This document shows, piece by piece, positions 59,265-64,000 of a stretch of DNA of 64,000 nt. Made by a program: the position numbers and the translations under genes. The notes beneath the pieces were generated by a model. The model ran no database searches, was not told where the DNA came from, and saw only the letters and a program-made list of their open reading frames with translations. The stretch comes from Rutstroemia sp. NJR-2017a BVV2 (Eukaryota > Ascomycota > Leotiomycetes > Helotiales > Rutstroemiaceae): positions 1,178,001-1,242,000 of the forward strand of contig NJPS01000046.1 of the NCBI GenBank assembly GCA_002946415.1. Direction: 5' to 3'. The number at the start of each line of letters is the position of its first letter. The stretch's first letter is position 1.

Positions 59265-60675
59265 GATTTGCTATCCTGAAATGTATGGTGGTTTTAAAAT
59301 ACGAGGAAAGCATGGAAAGCTTAGATTAGGAGGTGTGCTTGGATGATCGAGGTTGTAGACTTGGTGTTGGCTGACCTGTTGGTGCACCAGAGCTAACTGC
59401 TTGTTGGATGTTCCTTGACACAAGTGGCACGCGTCAACTACACTAATAGGTCCATGCTAAACACAAATCAGGAATCAAACTTTGTGTTGGCTTTCATGGA
59501 TTTGATGTGAAGCATATTCTACTAAGTATCCTTTCGAGTGCCACAGGCGGATTCCCCGCCTTACTTACGGTGAGACTGCGAGTAGTTGGTACTTCTGAGA
59601 TAACCACATGATATTTGCTTCCATATCGGAATGAATCTTTCGTCAAGTTCAAGAGTCTTTCATTGTTTGATCACAGAAGTTACGAATATCCTGACATACA
59701 CCATAGGTAGTGGTCAAAACTTCGACACAATCTCGTACATGGTCCACTGTCTCTTATCGAGTCCACTCATTGCGGCACACTTGTGGTCGCCCCAGAAGGT
59801 AACAGGGAGTTCAAAGTTTCACTTCTCATTGAGCCAACAAAATGCCCAGAATTCGAGGAGGAAAAGACACCGCTGATGGACTTGACACATTGCAGCTGCC
59901 TTAATTTGTCGCGTAATTGGTCACTCCTTGAGTGCCTCAAAAGCTGGCCTTGAATCATTTACAACCAGAACGATGTTTCCAGGTTGGACTGTTGTAAACT
60001 GGCGTGCTTGGTGAAAGAGCAAAGGTACAGAGAGAAGAAGTGTTGACGAGCAATACAAAAAGCGCCTAATGCCATGAGTTTTAGTACTTGAAGTTCGGAG
60101 AGTTCTCGTGTGTATAATCCATCTGTAGCGACGACGAGCGACGCAAGATTGATGTCAGTGCTGTTTCGGCGCTAACCTTACAGCACTGCAGGACCAGGGC
60201 CTAAATTTCACAGCCATGCCTGATAATTCTGCTCTACGACTATCTATTTTGCTGGGAGACAATTTTCTATTTTCATTTCAAACGCTTACTGAAGAGAGGG
60301 AAGCGGGCGGAGAGGAGGAGAATCATGAACTGGAGGGGCATGAAAATTGGAGCCGCAATATGTACCGCACTGCACTGCGTTGTACTTACATATGACTTGC
60401 ATGCACCGACTATCCACAGCACAACTCACCATACATTATCACTGGATCGTACATGTGTAGACACAGAACATGAACTCATAGAAATAAAAAGTGTGAATAC
60501 ACAACGCCGGAAAACCCTCGCCATACTTATACTCACTTTCTACGCTTTATGCACACAGCGCAACAATAACAATATTCCTTCCCAGCAGCCTCCTCGATTT
60601 CCATGAAATATCCCAGACTTCCCACCCTTCTAATTCTCCTTATTTCACTTCTAAAGTGCCACATTCACAATTAGA
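59265..60675. other. Intergenic, 1.4 kb, no gene seen
   Basis: Upstream side of the methyltransferase pseudogene and 3' flank of the PLAC8 gene. Nothing recognised. Confidence 0.4.
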
Positions 60676-63173
60676 CTACTCATCTGTCTGCCTTCCCGCA
60701 CTGAACCCAAAGTAACTCGCAAATGCACTAATACCACTCCCCTCTGAATCCATGACCTTCTTCGCCCTCTCGGATCCTTTTCCTTTCTCCCTTCTCTTAC
60801 CCTTGTCCTTATCCTTTTCCTTTTCCTTCCCCTTATCCTTCCCCTTCCCCTTCCCCTTCCCCTTCTTATCACCTCTCACAGTCCCCATTATCCCCTCCCC
60901 TCCTCCACCAATCCCTCCATTCTCATGACTCAACGCCAGTACCTGCGCAAGCGAGTATTGCCCATCACTCTCATGACTCACATAGTCGCTAATCCTAATC
61001 TCTCTCCTATCGGCGCCCTGTGCCTCACTATCCTTATCACTTTCCATCAACCCCGTCTTCTCATCCGCTTCCAATTTGGCTTTCTGCGCCGGCGTCAAAC
61101 AATCATCCAAATTATGTAAATGATCTTCGTAGCTCTGTCTACCCATAGTTGGATCATGATCACTAACATCGACGAGGAAATTGCCCGACATTGTTCTTTT
61201 CTCTGGCATGAGGACAGGACAGCTAGAGATTCTGTGTTGACGTCCTAGTAGGGAGTTGCGCTTAGTCGAAGATGGACTGCTGGTGACACAGCTGGTGATA
61301 CGATGTTGTTTGACTGGGGTGGCCGGTCCAGAGCCGCCTGCACATTGGTCTAGTAGATGCTGCTCCTCTTCTTGGATTTCTGATCTTGCGTGGCAGTCTA
61401 CAAATCCGTGCTGCTTGACTGGGCTAGCATTCCCAGACGCCCCGGCACAATCGATGAGGAAGTGCTCCTTGGATTCGGAGATGGGACTCTGAGCAATACA
61501 GCTAACTGAACGATGATGCTTCGGCTTATAAGGAGCGCTCGGTCCAGAAACCACTGAGGCATTGTCAAATGCGGCTGAGTTCTTACCACTGGAAGGACTA
61601 AGAGCACTGCAGCTTGAAATTCGATGTTGTTTAATAGGTGTTGAACTCGAAGAATCAGACAGATCAAGGAAAGAGCAGCTTGCAAATCGATGTTGACGGA
61701 GGTCAACTGGGCTAGCCAAACCGGACTCCAGTTCGCATTTATCTAGCAAGTGTTCTTCGCAAGCCGCGACAGATTCCGGGATGTTGCAGCTTTCCAAACG
61801 GTGCTCTCTCAATGAAGGAGTACTGAAGGACGAGTTCATTGGTGCACCATCTTTAGGCAATTGCTGCTGATCTCGTGGTAGCTGCATGACCAGACTGGAT
61901 GCAGCACAGTCATCCAAGGCATGCTGAATAGTAGGCTGAGAAGGCTCAGCATCAATGGTGGAATTGATCAGTCTGCGGCCGATTCCAAATTTTTGTAGAT
62001 ACTTCTCCTCTTCTTCATAGTAATCCAAAACCGATTTGGTGACATGAGAGTCGGTAAAGTCATGGACGTAGGAAAGCTGTTGCATTGCTGATGGTCTGAT
62101 CTTCTCGCACCTCCGCAAAGTATGCTGCTTAGCCTTGATGGTTGGCGGGGGCGACTCATAGACGACAGTGCTGCAGTTCGTGAGGCTAGAAAGGCTTCCC
62201 CTGCTTTTCTGTGGCGCAGTTGATCCTCCCCCATCAGATCTACCACCAACATCTCTGACGTGTGCTACCACAGGTTCAAGTTGTTCCACGTTCCTGCTTG
62301 CTTCCGCCACCGACGCATCACTCTCCCTCATAGGCTCAGCCGGGACTTCTTTCATATCTCCAATCTTAGCGTATCGTTTTTGCAGCTTCTTTCCTTCAAG
62401 TCTGAATATCCGATTTTCTCTCGATTCGGGATGGTCAGCATCCGTAACACGCGGCGAAGCATATCTCATCGGCTGGTGTAATTTTGGTTGGGACATCTGG
62501 GGTTGGTCAAAGATCTCTGTACGTTTAGCAAGCCCAACAGCACCTTCTCGAGCTCGGACTTCACGGTCATCTTGGGCTAAGATGCAAGGATGACAGAATA
62601 TCGCGCAGAGGCAATCGTATCCGAAATGGCCATTAATTCTGTATTGGGCTCGAATTCTTGCACGCTGCAGTGCAGTGAGGACGACTATTTGCATTGGTTA
62701 GCGGAAGGTTCTAAAGTCGGTTTGTTAACATTCTTACTTCCTATACAACAACAGCCTCCAAGCATTGCGTGTATCCAACACATCTTGTTACAACCATCAG
62801 AAGCATGCCAATCGTGGGGATCCTGACCAAGCGAGATGTTTTTCAACCGCCAATGAGTCTTCCCATGCAACACGCAAGGCATGAGCCAGGCCGTACAACA
62901 AGTGCCTATGTCTCCGGAAGGCTCATGGCAAAACGTGACCATCCAGTCGCTTCTCCCGGTCTTTTCTGGTTTGTTACGTTTGTAGTGCATTAATTCGTGT
63001 CTTGGTGGTTGGTGAGGTAGAGAGCATTGCGAGGGAGCACTCAAGTCTGGTGGCATAGTCTGGGCCAGGGCTGAATTGACAGCGAGAGATTGTCTATGAA
63101 CTGGAGAGAATGTAGATAAATAATACTTCACGGAAGAGTTTCGTTTCCCTGGATAATGTTTGTTTCTGCCCAT
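60676..63173 (-). CDS. PLAC8-domain protein with H-x4-C repeat array
   Basis: Two exons: 63173-62738 and 62684-60676, 814 residues. The intron (donor GTAAGAA, acceptor AAATAG) rejoins the PLAC8 domain, about residues 80-195: F-C-H-E-P at its start, T-C-C-T-A-W-L-M-P-C, an L-G-G-C-C-C segment, and C-L-C-A-I-F-C-H-P-C. This cysteine-rich domain occurs in membrane-associated proteins linked to metal resistance and cell size. After it come 600 residues of mostly polar sequence with thirteen H-x4-C motifs (residues 333-674), and then a Lys/Gly-rich tail (about 750-790). No family is known to me for the repeats. A shorter start at 63056 is possible. Confidence 0.82.
61099..62124 (-). repeat. Protein-level H-x4-C repeat region
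   Basis: Thirteen His-x4-Cys motifs, most 17-23 residues apart and some about 40, alternate between [KR]QHR-x-x-SC and EHLLD-x-C kinds. This is a coding repeat inside the PLAC8 gene, listed to show its extent. Confidence 0.75.
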
Positions 63174-63888
63174 TACGAGGCGGATGAAATCTTTGAAAGA
63201 GCCTGCTTTAAATTTAGTACTTGTGCTTGATGATGGTTAAGAGTTCTCGACTTACGATGCACCTGGGTAGTGATATTTGTGTGTCCAAGTTGATAATTCT
63301 GTTGTTTGTTGAATAGAGAAAGGAAGAGAGAGAAAATCAAGGTGGAAATACTACAATAAAGATACCCGTTGCTCCTTCCCTTAACCCAAGTGAGAGATCC
63401 GGCTTCCAGTCTACGGACGGTCTTTCCCACGCGAGCTTCGACCAATTCACCTTCGTGTAGGGATTACATAAAAGGAACTGAGTTGGGAGTAAAGCATTTG
63501 AAATTGAGAATCCTAATGTGCTAAGAAGCAGTAGACAGATCTTAAACGCCCACTAGGTTACAAGATCAAGTGATCGAAAACGCAAGTTAGGATGAAGAAC
63601 CAGAGAATCCGGGTAGGACAAGAATCATATTAGAAAACAATTGCTTTTGAAATTTGATTTAATGACACTTCGAATACATTATGTGCATTGTCAATTCAGA
63701 TCTTCTTTCTATAAAGCATCGCAAATATAAGTCGTACTGAGAATCTTGCAGCCCTGAGAATTAGCTCCTTTCTCAGATAGAATTAACATCCGCATGCATG
63801 CTTTCCAAACAAAATGTCCCTCTCGCACGGAACTGAAGTTCGCAAGTTGATTTTTACGAAGCTTGCGTAAATGCCCAGAGCTTCATAT
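63174..63888. other. Intergenic, PLAC8 promoter
   Basis: A 715-bp gap between the PLAC8 start and the partial gene at the edge. No gene seen; frame upstream of 63173 is open a little further without an ATG. Confidence 0.35.
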
Positions 63889-64000
63889 TTACACCTGTGG
63901 CCGAGATACGTCAACAGTTCCCTTAACCTTCGCAGACTCTACAGAGCCCTCGCCCTTTGAGCTCTTGTTCGGGTCGTTGGTGAGGTCCCCAGAGTGCTTG
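63889..64000 (-). CDS. C-terminal fragment of an unidentified gene, partial
   Basis: The minus strand reads 36 codons without interruption from the right edge to a TAA at 63891. The peptide is polar and rich in Lys, Ser, Gly and Asp (K-H-S-G-D-L-T-N-D-P-N-K-S ...), without cysteine. It could be the tail of a hydrophilic stress-type or cruciform-DNA-binding-like protein, but the segment is too short to identify. Chance is possible. Confidence 0.4.
   Translation of the reverse strand, partial: KHSGDLTNDPNKSSKGEGSVESAKVKGTVDVSRPQV

Overview
The window is fungal nuclear DNA, most likely from a filamentous ascomycete of the Leotiomycetes, close to Botrytis or Sclerotinia. The reasons are compact genes with introns mostly of 50-100 bp, GT(A/G)AGT-type donors, CTAAC/CTGAC-like branch points, gene spacing of 0.3-2.7 kb, and families such as Spg1, HAM1-like, 2EXR and T5orf172 proteins. 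The species is inference from gene content. I see no operons, rRNA, tRNA or CRISPR. Exon borders were built by hand from frame continuity and splice signals.

1-15 kb, all on +: the 3' part of a DUF4211 protein, a six-exon HAM1-like lipid-binding-fold protein, glyoxalase II (two possible starts, one adding a presequence-like leader), an OBAP/DUF1264 gene whose 2.7 kb first intron carries a decayed Ty1/copia retrotransposon, and a small C-x2-C protein.

15-34 kb, mostly on -: an unrecognised 218-residue protein, a small secreted beta/gamma-crystallin-like protein, a centrin-like EF-hand protein (+), an eIF4E-family protein, a NOPCHAP1-like snoRNP assembly factor (+), a short kinesin-3, a 2EXR protein, and a three-domain PPPDE-thioredoxin-PUL protein. 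The gaps at 18.7-21.2 and 29.3-31.6 kb are gene-poor.

34-46 kb: Golgi GDPase GDA1, a PEBP with a signal peptide, a T5orf172 protein with a membrane tail and an HSL-type hydrolase, all on +; then a secreted Ala-rich protein with two Kex2-type sites and a class II aldolase/adducin protein on -.

47-64 kb: secreted RNase T2, a MetE/UROD-superfamily protein, porphobilinogen deaminase, glycine cleavage H protein (-), the septation GTPase Spg1, a frameshifted methyltransferase pseudogene (-), a PLAC8 protein (-) with thirteen H-x4-C motifs after its conserved domain, and the last codons of a partial gene (-).

Most genes are independent housekeeping or secretory functions. Loose links are three genes for secretory-pathway products plus GDA1, which supports glycosylation in that pathway, and three mitochondrial or one-carbon/tetrapyrrole enzymes. 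The most unusual items are the H-x4-C array, the glyoxalase II leader, the copia element inside an intron and the decayed methyltransferase.
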